Shown piece by piece: positions 18,340 through 28,497 of a stretch of 64,000 nucleotides of DNA; the stretch's first letter is position 1, and each line of letters begins with the position of its first letter. Source of the stretch: Bartonella tamiae Th239. GTDB lineage: Bacteria; Pseudomonadota; Alphaproteobacteria; Rhizobiales; Rhizobiaceae. The DNA lies in contig NZ_JH725147.1 of the NCBI RefSeq assembly GCF_000278275.1, positions 226,313 through 290,312 on the forward strand. The letters run 5' to 3'. Under the pieces are notes generated by a model. It was not told the origin of the DNA and searched no databases. It saw nothing but the letters and a program-made list of their open reading frames with translations. The position numbers and the translations under genes are program-made.

Positions 18340-19698
18340 TTAATCTTGCACGGCTTCAGATTGGGCAGTGTCAGATTGCGCAGGATCAGATTGCAAAGAC
18401 AGTGCAATAATATGTGTCAAAAGCGCGTCAATATCGCGTTTTGCTTGAAGCGTTTGCATAAATTCAGCCGAAATATCTTTGGCATTTTGAGGAAGATTTT
18501 CCCATTCCGCAAAAGCTTTTTGATAATCGCCTTTTTGAATAGCAACTTCCATACGTGCCGCTATCGCACCAGCATCAGTGCCAAGTGTGTCCCCCACAGG
18601 ACGCAACGAGACAAGACCTTTTACACTGGCCCATAATTTTTCACCAAAGCCAGCATTGAGTGGCACTTGATTTTGTGTTGCAGCAATCGCATCCGCTACA
18701 TGAGAAAACATATTTGCAAGCGTTACCTGAGAAGCAATGCCGGTTTGAGCTTTTTTTTCTAAGGCATCATAAACAATAAGCTGAGGGGCTAAATTTTGTA
18801 AAGTTTGCAATTCATGGTGATAAGATCCGCCGCGATCAACCGCATTTTTTAAAGCATTGACGGCCATCATAACAGCAATGTCTTTTCCTTGCATGCCATG
18901 TGTAATCTGCGATTCCAAATTATCAATTTTTTTATGAATCACTTGGATTGTTTCACTATTATGATTGCTTAAAGATAATGCTTCTGTCGTTTTTTTCGAC
19001 AGATCATCAATTTTTAAGGAAAGCGTCTTCATCGCCTCTATTTGGCTTTGATCGTTATTTCCTGACGACATCGAGGTTTTAAAGGTTTCAACATTTGCTG
19101 TGATCGCAGCCAATTGGCGTTCCATCTCATCTGTTTGTTCACGAATAGCACTTGCCGCTGCAAATGCATCATCCAAAGCCTGACGATCACTTACCGATAA
19201 TTGTTGAACAGACATTGGTAAATGATCAGCCAATTGACGTTTTAAATCACCCAATTCATCAGAAACATTGGTGAGGCGTGTTTGCCATGTTAGATCGTTA
19301 GAAAAAGAAGGGATAATTCCAGCCCATTGCAGACCAGCGCCAAGTGCTAAAGCAACCACACCGCCTAAAAATCCTAATGCCCATAAACTTGTTGATCGTC
19401 CTGATTTTTTCTCTTTTTGACGATCCATAGTCTTGGGCATATCTTTCTTATAAGCATTTGATGCAGTAAATGGCTTGGTCTCTTCCTGAGCATGTGTTTG
19501 ATTTAAATCGTTGCGAGGCGTTTTCTCGTTTTGTTCATCTGACATCAATTTTTCCTGTGGTTTTCCCGGTTGTTTATCCATAGCAATTGGTTCAGCCTCA
19601 GGTGTGATATCTGTTTTTTCAACATGATCTATACGTTTTGGCTTACGCGTTTTACCAGCATATGAAGACTTTGCTGGTGGTTTTGCAGATTTTGCCAT
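18340..19698 (-). CDS. COG4223 / mitofilin-like inner membrane protein
   Basis: 452-aa protein with a long disordered, charged N-terminus (1-103), one membrane segment at about 104-129 (SLWALGFLGGVVALALGAGL), then a coiled coil at about 145-275 and a helical C-terminal domain. This is the layout of the alphaproteobacterial COG4223/mitofilin-like proteins found between hemD and the hemY-like gene. A role in membrane shaping has been proposed for related alphaproteobacterial proteins by analogy with mitochondrial Mic60; for this one it is inference. The start has GAGG four bases upstream. About 105 bases separate it from hemD. Confidence 0.82.
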   Translation of the reverse strand: MAKSAKPPAKSSYAGKTRKPKRIDHVEKTDITPEAEPIAMDKQPGKPQEKLMSDEQNEKTPRNDLNQTHAQEETKPFTASNAYKKDMPKTMDRQKEKKSGRSTSLWALGFLGGVVALALGAGLQWAGIIPSFSNDLTWQTRLTNVSDELGDLKRQLADHLPMSVQQLSVSDRQALDDAFAAASAIREQTDEMERQLAAITANVETFKTSMSSGNNDQSQIEAMKTLSLKIDDLSKKTTEALSLSNHNSETIQVIHKKIDNLESQITHGMQGKDIAVMMAVNALKNAVDRGGSYHHELQTLQNLAPQLIVYDALEKKAQTGIASQVTLANMFSHVADAIAATQNQVPLNAGFGEKLWASVKGLVSLRPVGDTLGTDAGAIAARMEVAIQKGDYQKAFAEWENLPQNAKDISAEFMQTLQAKRDIDALLTHIIALSLQSDPAQSDTAQSEAVQD

Positions 19699-19804
19699 GG
19701 CGCCTCACTTTTTCATTTCTTGCATTTTAACATAATGAAGTGAAAAAAAGGTTTATACCCTCATCACTCATTCTTTTTATGTTAAAAGCTTAATCTTAAG
19801 TGTT

Positions 19805-20506
19805 TTAGTCGAATGCTTTATCCCTCAAAAAAGTTGCCAGCCCTTTAAGCATTGCCTCCTCATTTGGTTCATACGCGATAATTGTTGGATTGCATAGTCT
19901 TACAGGGATCGCATTGGCAATACGCTGTGATAAACACAAAAGCGCGGTTGAAGGATTAAGAAAAGAGCTTATTTGCTCAAGACTTTTTGCTGCCAGAGCA
20001 GAATATAGCATTATAATTTTTATTTTTTGAGTAAATTTTTGCTTCTCTTGTAACGTTAATTGGAGGGGAAACGTATCATAAATTTCTATAACAGTCAGGT
20101 TTTTATGCGTCATTAACAATTCATTTTCAAGATCAGGTCCCCTTACTCTGCCTGCAAGATATAAAAAATGTATCTCTTGTGAACAATCGATTGATGCAAC
20201 CAATTTTTCAGCTGTTGATGCAATGATTTTAATTGTATCAAATCCAAATTTTTCAGCAATCTGTGCAGTACGTGGTCCAACGCAATAAAGATCTTTATGT
20301 TTTAAACTTTGAAGCAGGCGTGGTTCCATATGCTCAAAAACCGCTTCGCTCGTTATAATAAGGGCCTCACCTTTAAGTGCAGCTTCATTAACAGGCAAAC
20401 CGACAGTTTTACTCAAAGGCAAAACAAGAGGCGTTAACCCCATTTCTTGTACACGTTTTGCCGTACGCATTGCACCTAATTTTGGACGTGTTACAAGAAC
20501 ACTCAT
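19805..20506 (-). CDS. hemD: Uroporphyrinogen-III synthase
   Basis: Cyclizes hydroxymethylbilane with inversion of ring D, the fourth common step of heme synthesis. The start ATG 20506 (MSVLVTRPK) has GGAG eight bases upstream and matches family N-termini; the frame upstream to 20545 is ignored. The 233-aa sequence is divergent, as usual for HemD, but keeps VLVTRPK at the start, ALIITSEAVFEH, YCVGPRTAQIAEKFGF and FLYLAGRVRGPDLE. It is the first gene of hemD-COG4223-hemY-like and is divergent from tsaD. hemC, often the neighbour, is not in the window. Confidence 0.88.
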   Translation of the reverse strand: MSVLVTRPKLGAMRTAKRVQEMGLTPLVLPLSKTVGLPVNEAALKGEALIITSEAVFEHMEPRLLQSLKHKDLYCVGPRTAQIAEKFGFDTIKIIASTAEKLVASIDCSQEIHFLYLAGRVRGPDLENELLMTHKNLTVIEIYDTFPLQLTLQEKQKFTQKIKIIMLYSALAAKSLEQISSFLNPSTALLCLSQRIANAIPVRLCNPTIIAYEPNEEAMLKGLATFLRDKAFD

Positions 20507-20694
20507 TGAAAAAGCTCCACCACTATATTCCTGCATAACAACCATAATTTCTTCAAACTATTGCTCTTTCCTATATTAAGGATCATAGAATTGGTTTCAA
20601 TCTTAAGACGTCCATGATAGCAAAAACAAAAGAAAAACCAAACGCCAATGAAATATTTGATAATTTGGTTTTTGAATTAAAGGATCAAAAAGAC

Positions 20695-21771
20695 ATGCGC
20701 ATTTTGGGAATTGAAACAAGTTGTGATGAAACAGCCGCTGCAATTGTCGAAGATAATGGTCAAGGCGAGGTACGCATTTTGTCTAATATTGTATGGAGCC
20801 AAATTCATGATCACGCCCCCTTTGGTGGTGTTGTTCCAGAAATCGCAGCACGTGCCCATGTTGAAAAACTTGATACACTCATTGAGGATGCTCTTAAAAC
20901 AGCAAAAATGGAACTCAAGGATGTTGATGCTATTGCTGCAACCAGTGGCCCAGGTTTAGTGGGGGGGCTTCTTGTTGGAATCATGACAGCAAAGACACTC
21001 GCCCTTGCCGCAAACAAACCTTTTATCGCCATTAATCATCTTGAGGGCCATGCTCTGAGCGCACAGCTTAGTCATAAAATAGACTTTCCTTATCTTTTAT
21101 TGCTTGTCTCAGGTGGACATACACAGACACTGCTTGTCAAAGGGCTTGGTAATTATGTACGATTGGGAACAACTATTGATGATGCGCTTGGCGAAGCTTT
21201 TGATAAAACAGCAAAACTTCTTGGTTTGCCCTATCCCGGAGGTCCAGAAATTGAAAAACAAGCGCAATTGGGTGATGCAACACGAATCATTTTACCGCGT
21301 CCTTTAAAAGGTGAAACACGATTAGACTTTTCTTTTTCCGGTCTGAAAACGGCGGTCAGGCAGGTTGCAACACAAATGGCACCATTGAGTGATCAAGATG
21401 TCGCCGATATTGCTGCGGCTTTTCAATTGGCTGTAACAGATACACTTAATGATCGGGTTGAACGTTCCCTTTTGCATTTTATCAAGGAATGTCCTAATAA
21501 AAAGCCTGTCTTTGTTGTAGCGGGCGGTGTTGCGGCCAATAGAGCAATAGCGCAAAACCTTCAAAATTTATGTGATAATCACGGCTTTTTATGTCTTGTT
21601 CCACCTCTGGAATTTTGTACAGATAATGCTGCTATGATTGCCTATGCAGGTGCAAAACATTTTGCTAAAGGCCATATATCAGCACTTGATACTGCTCCAC
21701 GCTCACGCTGGCCATTAGATGAAAAATCTTCGCCCTTAATTGGCGCAGGCCGTAGAGGAGCAAAAGCATGA
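20695..21771 (+). CDS. tsaD: tRNA N6-adenosine threonylcarbamoyltransferase TsaD
   Basis: Transfers threonylcarbamoyl to A37 of ANN-decoding tRNAs, with TsaB/TsaE. ATG 20695 has AAGGA about nine bases upstream and begins [13 protein letters not shown] as in the family, giving 358 aa; the frame is open to 20614. Metal ligands His115 and His119 lie in [34 protein letters not shown] and the C-terminal [14 protein letters not shown] (Asp ligand) are all present. Its stop overlaps the gpsA start by four bases (ATGA). The tsaD-gpsA-yciI-EVE order is common in Rhizobiales. Confidence 0.97.
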   Translation: MRILGIETSCDETAAAIVEDNGQGEVRILSNIVWSQIHDHAPFGGVVPEIAARAHVEKLDTLIEDALKTAKMELKDVDAIAATSGPGLVGGLLVGIMTAKTLALAANKPFIAINHLEGHALSAQLSHKIDFPYLLLLVSGGHTQTLLVKGLGNYVRLGTTIDDALGEAFDKTAKLLGLPYPGGPEIEKQAQLGDATRIILPRPLKGETRLDFSFSGLKTAVRQVATQMAPLSDQDVADIAAAFQLAVTDTLNDRVERSLLHFIKECPNKKPVFVVAGGVAANRAIAQNLQNLCDNHGFLCLVPPLEFCTDNAAMIAYAGAKHFAKGHISALDTAPRSRWPLDEKSSPLIGAGRRGAKA

Positions 21772-22760
21772 CCAAGAAACAAACAAAAAACATCGCTATT
21801 ATGGGCTGTGGTGCTTGGGGGACAGCACTCGCGGCAATGGCTTGTCGTCTTGGTCATCGTGTTAAGCTTTATGGACGTGATAAAAAAGTTGTAGATTCGA
21901 TCAATCACTATCACCACAATCCATATTATCTGCCAGACATTTCCATTCCTGAAAACATCATCGCTACGGATAATATTGAACAGGCTTTAGAAAAGCCTGA
22001 TTATATATTATTGGTCATCCCTGCACAAAATATAAGAGCAGCCTTAACTCAATTTATCGCTATGATTCCCCAAAATACCCCTATTATTTTATGCGCTAAA
22101 GGCATTGAACAAAAAACTGGAAAATTTATGTCTGAAATTGGGGAAGATATTCTTCCAAACCATCAGATTGCTGCCCTTTCAGGTCCAAGTTTTGCTGAAG
22201 ATGTCGCGAAAGGATTACCGACTGCCGTTACCATTGCAGCAAAAAATATTGAGCTGGCACATAATATTGCACACACCCTTTCTGGCCCTGTTTTTCGCTG
22301 CTATTCAAGCAGTGATCTGATTGGAGTAGAAGTGGGTGGTGCCTTAAAAAATGTTTTGGCTCTTGCCGCAGGAGCCGCCAGTGGGAGGGGTTTAGGCGCA
22401 AGCGCACAAGCAGCCTTAATTACTCGCGGATTTGCTGAACTGCGCCGTATTGCTCAAGCTATGGGCGCAAAATCCGAAACAATAACCGGATTATCTGTTT
22501 TGGGCGATCTCATCTTAACCTGTTCTTCCAATCAATCACGTAATTTTTCTTATGGATTTGCGTTGGGTGCTGGCCAATCAACCAACGGGCTTAGACTTGC
22601 TGAAGGCGTTTCCACTGCACCTGTTGCAGCCCAACTTTGCGCCGATAAAAATATTGATGCGCCGATCATTCATGTTGTGTCGCGTTTACTTGATAGACGA
22701 ATAAGTCTTGTTGATGCTATTCATAGCTTGCTGACAAGACCGCTAAAATCTGAGGATTAA
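21768..22760 (+). CDS. gpsA: NAD(P)H-dependent glycerol-3-phosphate dehydrogenase
   Basis: Reduces dihydroxyacetone phosphate to sn-glycerol-3-phosphate for phospholipid synthesis. 330 aa. The Rossmann motif [12 protein letters not shown] is at 11-22, the NAD-side loop CAKGIE follows, then [21 protein letters not shown]. The catalytic Lys is in [16 protein letters not shown], and [19 protein letters not shown] is the substrate-binding region. It is translationally coupled to tsaD. The product serves PlsC-type acylation (see the gene at 31.0 kb). Confidence 0.97.
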   Translation: MTKKQTKNIAIMGCGAWGTALAAMACRLGHRVKLYGRDKKVVDSINHYHHNPYYLPDISIPENIIATDNIEQALEKPDYILLVIPAQNIRAALTQFIAMIPQNTPIILCAKGIEQKTGKFMSEIGEDILPNHQIAALSGPSFAEDVAKGLPTAVTIAAKNIELAHNIAHTLSGPVFRCYSSSDLIGVEVGGALKNVLALAAGAASGRGLGASAQAALITRGFAELRRIAQAMGAKSETITGLSVLGDLILTCSSNQSRNFSYGFALGAGQSTNGLRLAEGVSTAPVAAQLCADKNIDAPIIHVVSRLLDRRISLVDAIHSLLTRPLKSED

Positions 22761-22764
22761 TCAT

Positions 22765-23058
22765 ATGTATTATGCTGTTACATGTATTGATAAAAAAGAC
22801 CATCTCAACCTTCGTTTAACAACACGACCTGAGCATTTAACCTATTTGAAAAACTTAGACGATGTCCTTAAAATTGCTGGACCATTCATGGATGAAAATG
22901 GTCAACCAAATGGGACATTAATGGTGATTGAAGCATCATCACTCAAAGAAGCACAAAGCATTGCTGAAAATGACCCTTATGCACGAGCAGGCTTATTTGA
23001 TAAAACAGATATTCGCACATGGAACTGGACAATCAATAATCCAAAAGTGGAGGCATAA
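22765..23058 (+). CDS. YciI-family protein
   Basis: 97-aa ferredoxin-fold protein: MYYAVTCIDKKDHLNLRLTTRPEHLTYL with the conserved His, then GPFMDENGQPNGTLMVIEA, and the NDPYARAGLFDKTDIRTWNWTI ending. The family is thought to have a His-Asp pair that may be catalytic; physiological roles are mostly unknown. It lies four bases after gpsA and runs directly into the EVE-domain gene, so it is part of the same operon. Confidence 0.9.
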   Translation: MYYAVTCIDKKDHLNLRLTTRPEHLTYLKNLDDVLKIAGPFMDENGQPNGTLMVIEASSLKEAQSIAENDPYARAGLFDKTDIRTWNWTINNPKVEA

Positions 23059-23487
23059 ATGGCATATTGGCTGTTTAAATCTGAGCCATTAAAGTGGTCT
23101 TGGCAAATGCAAAAAGCCAAAGGAAAAGAAGGCGAACAATGGGACGGTGTACGAAATTATCAAGCCCGCAATAATATGCGCGCGATGAAATTGAACGATA
23201 AAGGTTTTTTTTATCATTCTAATGAAGGACTTGAAATTGTTGGTATTGTTGAAGTTTGTGCGCTTGCTCATCCTGATTCAACAAGTGAAGATCCCCGATG
23301 GGAGTGCGTCGACATCCGCGCGCTTTATGATATGCCAAAACCGGTAACGCTTAAAGCCGTGAAAGCCAATCCAAAATTGCAAAAAATGTCTCTTGTAACG
23401 TCTATGCGCCTATCAGTACAACCCGTTACTAAAGAAGAATGGATTGAAGTGTGTCATATGGGCAATCTGGATCCAGCACCTGAATGA
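23059..23487 (+). CDS. EVE-domain protein
   Basis: 142-aa single-domain protein of the PUA-like EVE fold: MAYWLFKSEPLKWSW at the start, QWDGVRNYQARNNMRAMKLNDKGFFYHSN in the middle, then the hydrophobic core VGIVEVCALAHPD. EVE domains are predicted to bind modified bases in nucleic acids; the bacterial single-domain members have no established role. It starts with the base after the YciI stop and its stop overlaps the next start by four bases (ATGA). Confidence 0.92.
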   Translation: MAYWLFKSEPLKWSWQMQKAKGKEGEQWDGVRNYQARNNMRAMKLNDKGFFYHSNEGLEIVGIVEVCALAHPDSTSEDPRWECVDIRALYDMPKPVTLKAVKANPKLQKMSLVTSMRLSVQPVTKEEWIEVCHMGNLDPAPE

Positions 23488-24146
23488 AGTTTGACCAATT
23501 TATTCGAACACATACTGAGCCAAAAGCTTGTATAAATGTTGAAAATATAGTGCTTTACCATGGTTTTGATATTGATCAATTATGGCATGCGGCACAAAAA
23601 TTTTTAGCGTTAAAAGATTATCCACCACCATTTTGGGCATTTCCGTGGGCAGGTGGTGAAGCACTTGCTCGTTATATCCTTGAAAATCCCAGTTATGTCG
23701 ATAATAAACACGTCTTTGATTTTGCTTCAGGTTCTGGTTTGGTCGCTATTGCTGCAAAAAAGGCGGGTGCCAAACATGTTGTTGCCTATGACATTGATCC
23801 TTTTTCGGCCCACGTCATCGGTTTAAATGCAAAGTTGAATAAAATAGATATTGAAATTTCAACGGCTCAACTTTTAAATACTCATAATATTTTAGAAGAT
23901 CATACACCTTGGGATATTATCCTAGCAGGTGATATATTTTACGATAAAATCATGACACACACCATTATACAATGGCTTCAAAAGTTAAAAAATAAAGGAA
24001 AAACAGTATTGATTGGTTGTCCTGAAAGACGTCACACACCAACAGAAATTTTGTCCCTGAAAGCCGAATATACGATGAAAACGGACCCTTTGATTGAAGG
24101 CACGCCTATTAAAAAAGCTCAAATCTGGCAAATGAAATACATTTGA
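23484..24146 (+). CDS. Class I SAM-dependent methyltransferase (ETFB-lysine/PrmA-like)
   Basis: 220 aa. The SAM-binding motif is VFDFASGSGLVAIAAKKAGAKHVVAYDIDP, preceded by PPPFWAFPWAGGEALARYIL, which is typical of the group related to ETF beta-subunit lysine methyltransferase and PrmA. Motif IV-like WDIILAGDIFYD follows. A protein-lysine target is likely, but the exact substrate is not shown. It is the last gene of tsaD-gpsA-yciI-EVE-methyltransferase; the overlap with the EVE gene (ATGA) suggests coupled translation. No strong terminator is visible after it. Confidence 0.82.
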   Translation: MKFDQFIRTHTEPKACINVENIVLYHGFDIDQLWHAAQKFLALKDYPPPFWAFPWAGGEALARYILENPSYVDNKHVFDFASGSGLVAIAAKKAGAKHVVAYDIDPFSAHVIGLNAKLNKIDIEISTAQLLNTHNILEDHTPWDIILAGDIFYDKIMTHTIIQWLQKLKNKGKTVLIGCPERRHTPTEILSLKAEYTMKTDPLIEGTPIKKAQIWQMKYI

Positions 24147-24408
24147 AAATTTGATTTGTTTCATACAAACAAGCTTATATTTCTTATCATAAAAATGATA
24201 AAATTCATATTTATAAAAAGCACATGATCGTTGATCGTTTTGCCTGTCAATTCATCAAATTTAAAAAAACAAAAAGAGTTTATTAAAAATTTTATTTTAA
24301 GAAAAGTTTAATCTTTTTAACTTTATGCTATAATGAAATAATTCGATGACTTAAGGTGACAATTTGCACCTCATTTTTTACCACACACACTGACTTGGAG
24401 CTTTGTGT

Positions 24409-25587
24409 ATGAAATTAAGAACTGCCATTCTTGCCTCATTTTTGATTTCAGCAACCGCTCTTGTTGGTTGCCAAGATTCTGGAAAATTACCACAAATTGG
24501 TAAAGCAACACAAGAATTGCCTAAAAAGGTCTTGAATAAAATGTCGGCGAAAAATATGGAAAAATATTCGCCAATACTTGTTCGTGTCTTTAAGGAAGAA
24601 GATGTTGTCGAGGTTTGGAAACAAACCCGAACGGGCAAATATGATCTTATTTCAACATTTGATATTTGCAAATGGTCGGGTAAATTAGGGCCAAAATTTA
24701 TGGAAGGTGACCGTCAAGCACCTGAAGGTTTTTACACAATCCGCCCCAACCAAATGAATCCCAATTCACGTTATTATCTTGCTTTTAACATTGGTTTTCC
24801 AAATGCTTATGACCAAGTAAATGGAAGAACAGGACAGCATTTAATGGTTCATGGTGCTTGTTCTTCGGCTGGTTGCTATTCAATGACGGATGAAAATATT
24901 GCCCAAATTTATGCTTTTGGGCGCGATTCTTTTAAAGGCGGACAACGCGAGTTTCAATTGCAGGCATTTCCGTTTCGTATGACTGCTGAAAACATGGCAC
25001 GCTATCGTCATGATCCAAATTATCAATTTTGGAAAATGCTAAAAGAAGGTTACGATATATTTGAACTCACAAAAAAACCACCCAAAGTGGATGTATGTGA
25101 AAAACGTTACGTTTTTAATCGTGTACCAGATGGTCAATCACTTTTACCAACTTCGGTATGCCCATCATCAGCCTATGACCCATCTCTGCAAACAGCCTAT
25201 TCTTCTTACCAAAAAAAATATGAAAATGCTTTTTCATCGGCATTAAATAAAAAGAAAACAAAACCAGTATCGCCTACGATCCAAAGCCTAGATGAAGCGC
25301 GGCTGGTTGCAGATTGGAGTAAAAAGCGCGCGGCTGGTATAAGAGTATCAAGGGAACCCCCATCTTTAACGCCCGCATCAAGTGAAACACCGAATGCACC
25401 TGATATTGATGCATTTGCGCCTTCAACTCAAGAAGCACCCACTGCAACTCAAGCGCAGATTAATACGATTGTGCCGATGAGCAAACCTATCAGCGAGCAC
25501 TATGCCCAAAATGACACACAAGCATTTAATGCAGCAGATGCAGATTCCAAAAAGAAACTTTTTTGGAAAATCTTTGACGGCAAATAA
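24409..25587 (+). CDS. L,D-transpeptidase (YkuD) domain lipoprotein
   Basis: Probable envelope lipoprotein: the signal ends in the lipobox LVGC at about residue 21. ATG 24409 has GGAG eight bases upstream (392 aa). The YkuD-type catalytic region holds GQHLMVHGACSSAGCYSM, with His148 and the catalytic Cys156 in SAGC. The arrangement resembles the YafK/DpaA group, which in E. coli releases Braun lipoprotein from peptidoglycan; the exact reaction here is inferred. The C-terminal third (about 285-392) is Pro/Thr/Ala-rich and probably disordered. Monocistronic, with long AT-rich flanks. Confidence 0.85.
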   Translation: MKLRTAILASFLISATALVGCQDSGKLPQIGKATQELPKKVLNKMSAKNMEKYSPILVRVFKEEDVVEVWKQTRTGKYDLISTFDICKWSGKLGPKFMEGDRQAPEGFYTIRPNQMNPNSRYYLAFNIGFPNAYDQVNGRTGQHLMVHGACSSAGCYSMTDENIAQIYAFGRDSFKGGQREFQLQAFPFRMTAENMARYRHDPNYQFWKMLKEGYDIFELTKKPPKVDVCEKRYVFNRVPDGQSLLPTSVCPSSAYDPSLQTAYSSYQKKYENAFSSALNKKKTKPVSPTIQSLDEARLVADWSKKRAAGIRVSREPPSLTPASSETPNAPDIDAFAPSTQEAPTATQAQINTIVPMSKPISEHYAQNDTQAFNAADADSKKKLFWKIFDGK

Positions 25588-25957
25588 AGCTTTAATAAAT
25601 GACGCTATAAGTTTAATGGAAATTTTCCACAATCAAAATTTATGTTCAAGACTTTCAATTTTCATATTGGAAGTTTTGAAAGAATAAATTTATATTTTCA
25701 TAAAATGTATAGTATTTAAACAAATCATATTTTTTAAATTACTATAAATTGAAGAACAACATTATAATGACAAAAGTAATATCCTTTTCACGGGTAAGAA
25801 AATGACCTAAATGTGAATAATCGAATGTTTCACGTGGAAACAAATAGTTTTATAGCTGCATGACACACACACTGCCATCTTATTATTGAGAAGAAGATTT
25901 TGTAAATTTCGACTGATTATAATGCTCTATAAACAACCATGATTGCAATAAACTGTT
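25588..25957. other. AT-rich intergenic stretch downstream of the L,D-transpeptidase gene
   Basis: No gene seen. Its only notable feature is the parS-like near-palindrome at 25826-25842. The two flanking genes are convergent and no clear terminator hairpin is visible. Confidence 0.5.
25826..25842. other. parS-like near-palindrome
   Basis: TGTTTCACGTGGAAACA is a 17-base near-palindrome. Its first 14 bases equal the parS form TGTTTCACGTGGAA(CA); one extra A shifts the final CA. Real ParB sites are 16 bases and normally cluster near the replication origin, so this may be a degenerate or chance site. Confidence 0.3.
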
Positions 25958-27049
25958 TTAAAATTTCAAGCCTGGTATTGCCAAAGGATTTTCCATCATA
26001 GCTTGACGATCGGCGGTATCAATAGAAGGCTTACTTAAAAAAGCATCAAACATGTCTCTAATAGCTTTTTCATCAATTGAGTCTGTAATGAGAACCAAAC
26101 GGGTTTGTCTGTTTTCATCTGGCCATTTTTCAAGCATGATTGGTGGATGAAACACAGTTTGCACACCATGAATAATGACAGGTTTTGAAGGATCCTCACT
26201 TAACGCAACAATTCCTTTCATACGCAAAATTTGCGCGCCCATTGTTGCACGTAAAATATCAATAAACGCTTCTAATGCACGATAGGAAATGGTTCCATCA
26301 TGCAATAAGGAAAAGGCACGTATTGTATCATCATGGCGATTAACATCATGATGATGGTGATGACCTTCCTCATGCTCTAACATATCAAAGCTCGACATCA
26401 TGGATAATTTAGCTTCTAACGCAAAATCATCAATCCCAATCATATCTTGTGGTTTTAAATGCTTTTCATCATTGATATAAAGTTTGGCTGTGGAATTAAG
26501 CTTTTTAATTTTATCAATCAAAGTTTTAGACAACGCATGATTGTCCAATAAATCCGTTTTGGTAATAAGAAGACGATCCGCAAATGCAATTTGACGCAAA
26601 GCCTCTTCATGCTTATCCAATGTTGCTGCTGCATTCACAGCATCAACCAATGTGATAACACCATCAATTTCAAAAAAGGACTGCATGATTGGATGACCAA
26701 TCACAGCTTGCAGTATAGGTGCTGGGTCAGCAAGACCTGTTGTTTCAATAATAACACGCTCCAACTGCTTTAAGCGCCCTGTTTGCAGCCGATCAATCAA
26801 GTGTGCCAAAGTGTCCAATAAATCACCGCGCATGGTGCAACAAAGACATCCGTCAGATAATTCAATAATGCCTTCTGCGGCAGTTTCAACCAAAAGATGA
26901 TCAATGCCAACCTCACCAAATTCATTCACAATGACAGCTGTATCTTTTAACGATACATCTTTGAGCAAATGATTAAGAAAAGTCGTTTTACCTGCGCCTA
27001 AAAAACCCGTGAGAACTGTGACAGGAATACGTTTTGAAGAAGGTATCAT
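25958..27049 (-). CDS. CobW/COG0523-family GTPase (metal chaperone type)
   Basis: 363-aa G3E GTPase predicted to deliver a metal, probably zinc, to client proteins. Walker A GFLGAGKTT is at 15-23, NEFGEVGID at 42-50, and the metal-binding CxCC motif GCLCC at 67-71. TKTDLLD is the guanine-specificity motif. A His-rich loop (EEGHHHHHDVNRHDD, about 224-240) adds metal-binding capacity. The C-terminal CobW_C domain is present. Its start overlaps the stop of the DD-carboxypeptidase gene (ATGA), so they form an operon. No Zur box was recognised. Confidence 0.9.
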   Translation of the reverse strand: MIPSSKRIPVTVLTGFLGAGKTTFLNHLLKDVSLKDTAVIVNEFGEVGIDHLLVETAAEGIIELSDGCLCCTMRGDLLDTLAHLIDRLQTGRLKQLERVIIETTGLADPAPILQAVIGHPIMQSFFEIDGVITLVDAVNAAATLDKHEEALRQIAFADRLLITKTDLLDNHALSKTLIDKIKKLNSTAKLYINDEKHLKPQDMIGIDDFALEAKLSMMSSFDMLEHEEGHHHHHDVNRHDDTIRAFSLLHDGTISYRALEAFIDILRATMGAQILRMKGIVALSEDPSKPVIIHGVQTVFHPPIMLEKWPDENRQTRLVLITDSIDEKAIRDMFDAFLSKPSIDTADRQAMMENPLAIPGLKF

Positions 27050-28131
27050 GGCGCATACTCATAGGCTGGCCGCTGGGCTGGAATTGGCGCTTTCCAAATA
27101 GGTACTTCTCCCGGTTTTGCAGGCTGTGGTTCTGCTATAAGACGCACTTGCATCGGCTGACTATGCAGAGCAAGAGCCGCAATGAAAGGAGAATCAAAAA
27201 TCGTTTTTCCTTTTTCATCACGATATTGCATACGTATCTCCCAAGCTTCCTGATTGCAAATATCCTGTCTTCTATCACTTGCTTGCGATAATTTTGTACC
27301 ATAAGGCTGCAATGTAGCTAGTGTCACTTGCGAAGTGCCTTGATTTGAAAAACCCTCATTGAGAAGTTTTGCAGCAAGTCCTTCACGTTGATCAATACGT
27401 TGCGCGCCCAATACGATCGCAATGAGAGTACGACCATTGCGCGTTGCAGATGCTGCCAGATTAAAACCAGATGAACAGATAAATCCTGTTTTCATACCAT
27501 CTGCTCCGTTAAAACGTCCAATAAGATTATTGGTATTTTGTTCAACCTTTCTGCCATCACCATAATCAATCGCAGGGATTGAAAAATAATGCACATATTG
27601 TGGAAATTCTCGACGAATTTGTGCCGCCAAAACAGCCAAATCACGCGCTGTTGAATAATTATCAGGATCAGGCAGACCATGCGGATTAGAAAAATGTGTA
27701 CCAAACATACCCAAACGCTGCGCTTCTGCATTCATCTTTTCAACAAAAGCTGCTTGAGAACCGCTCACTGTTTCTGCAATTGCGGCAGCAAGATCATTGG
27801 TGGATTTAACCATCATGATAGAAAGAGCCGTATCAAGATCAAGCACCGATCCAGCTTTATAACCTGAACGGCTTGGTGGCTCTTTTGCAGCACGCGCACT
27901 TACAACCACATGAGAGCTTGGGGACAATTGTCCTGAATGCATAGCGCGAAAAGTAATATAAGCCGTCATCATTTTTGTTAATGAGGCAGGATACCAACGA
28001 TCAAAAGCTTCCTTGTGCGCCAACACACGCCCCGTTGAGGCATCAACAACTATATAGGGATTGGCTTTTGCAACACTGGTCATACATACCAAAATGATGA
28101 AAAGTAAAAAACGGCGACCAAATTTAATCAT
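27046..28131 (-). CDS. D-alanyl-D-alanine carboxypeptidase (PBP5/6 family)
   Basis: Periplasmic S11 peptidase that trims the terminal D-Ala of peptidoglycan pentapeptides. Signal peptide about 1-23 (FLLFIILVCMTSVAKA). All three active-site motifs are present: SLTK at 50-53, STN at 110-112 and KTG at 214-216. A C-terminal domain of about 100 residues follows, ending in a Pro-rich segment (AEPQPAKPGEVPIWKAPIPAQRP); no amphipathic anchor helix is obvious. It is first in an operon with the CobW-type gene. dacF- or dacD-like naming is uncertain. Confidence 0.92.
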   Translation of the reverse strand: MIKFGRRFLLFIILVCMTSVAKANPYIVVDASTGRVLAHKEAFDRWYPASLTKMMTAYITFRAMHSGQLSPSSHVVVSARAAKEPPSRSGYKAGSVLDLDTALSIMMVKSTNDLAAAIAETVSGSQAAFVEKMNAEAQRLGMFGTHFSNPHGLPDPDNYSTARDLAVLAAQIRREFPQYVHYFSIPAIDYGDGRKVEQNTNNLIGRFNGADGMKTGFICSSGFNLAASATRNGRTLIAIVLGAQRIDQREGLAAKLLNEGFSNQGTSQVTLATLQPYGTKLSQASDRRQDICNQEAWEIRMQYRDEKGKTIFDSPFIAALALHSQPMQVRLIAEPQPAKPGEVPIWKAPIPAQRPAYEYAP

Positions 28132-28497
28132 ATTACTGCCTGAAATCTAAAATGCTAAAAACGATAAAGTTTCTTTTAGCCTAATCTTATTTTCAAAACA
28201 AAACACAACCACGTTTAATTGCTAAAATAATTACGACCTTACCATAATTTATATTTACACTATTTTCCAGTTAAGCGAATATGGATTTGTTTTAAAAACA
28301 TACATTATAAAAGCTTAAACATCTATAAACCAAGGACGATACACTCATAAACAGAAATTTATCATAGATTATAGACACAAGCCTTTTAATAAATTCTATG
28401 AATAAATTTCAAATCGTACCAATTTATGGCATTGCCCTAGTGAAAGTTCCTTCTAATTATGATAGTATAGGAACAGATGTGGAGGAAAGGAAACCAA
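28132..28497. other. Divergent promoter region between dac-like and usp genes
   Basis: AT-rich, no gene. The right edge holds the strong GGAGG ribosome site of the stress-protein gene. Promoters for both directions are expected, but I could not assign them with confidence. Confidence 0.45.
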
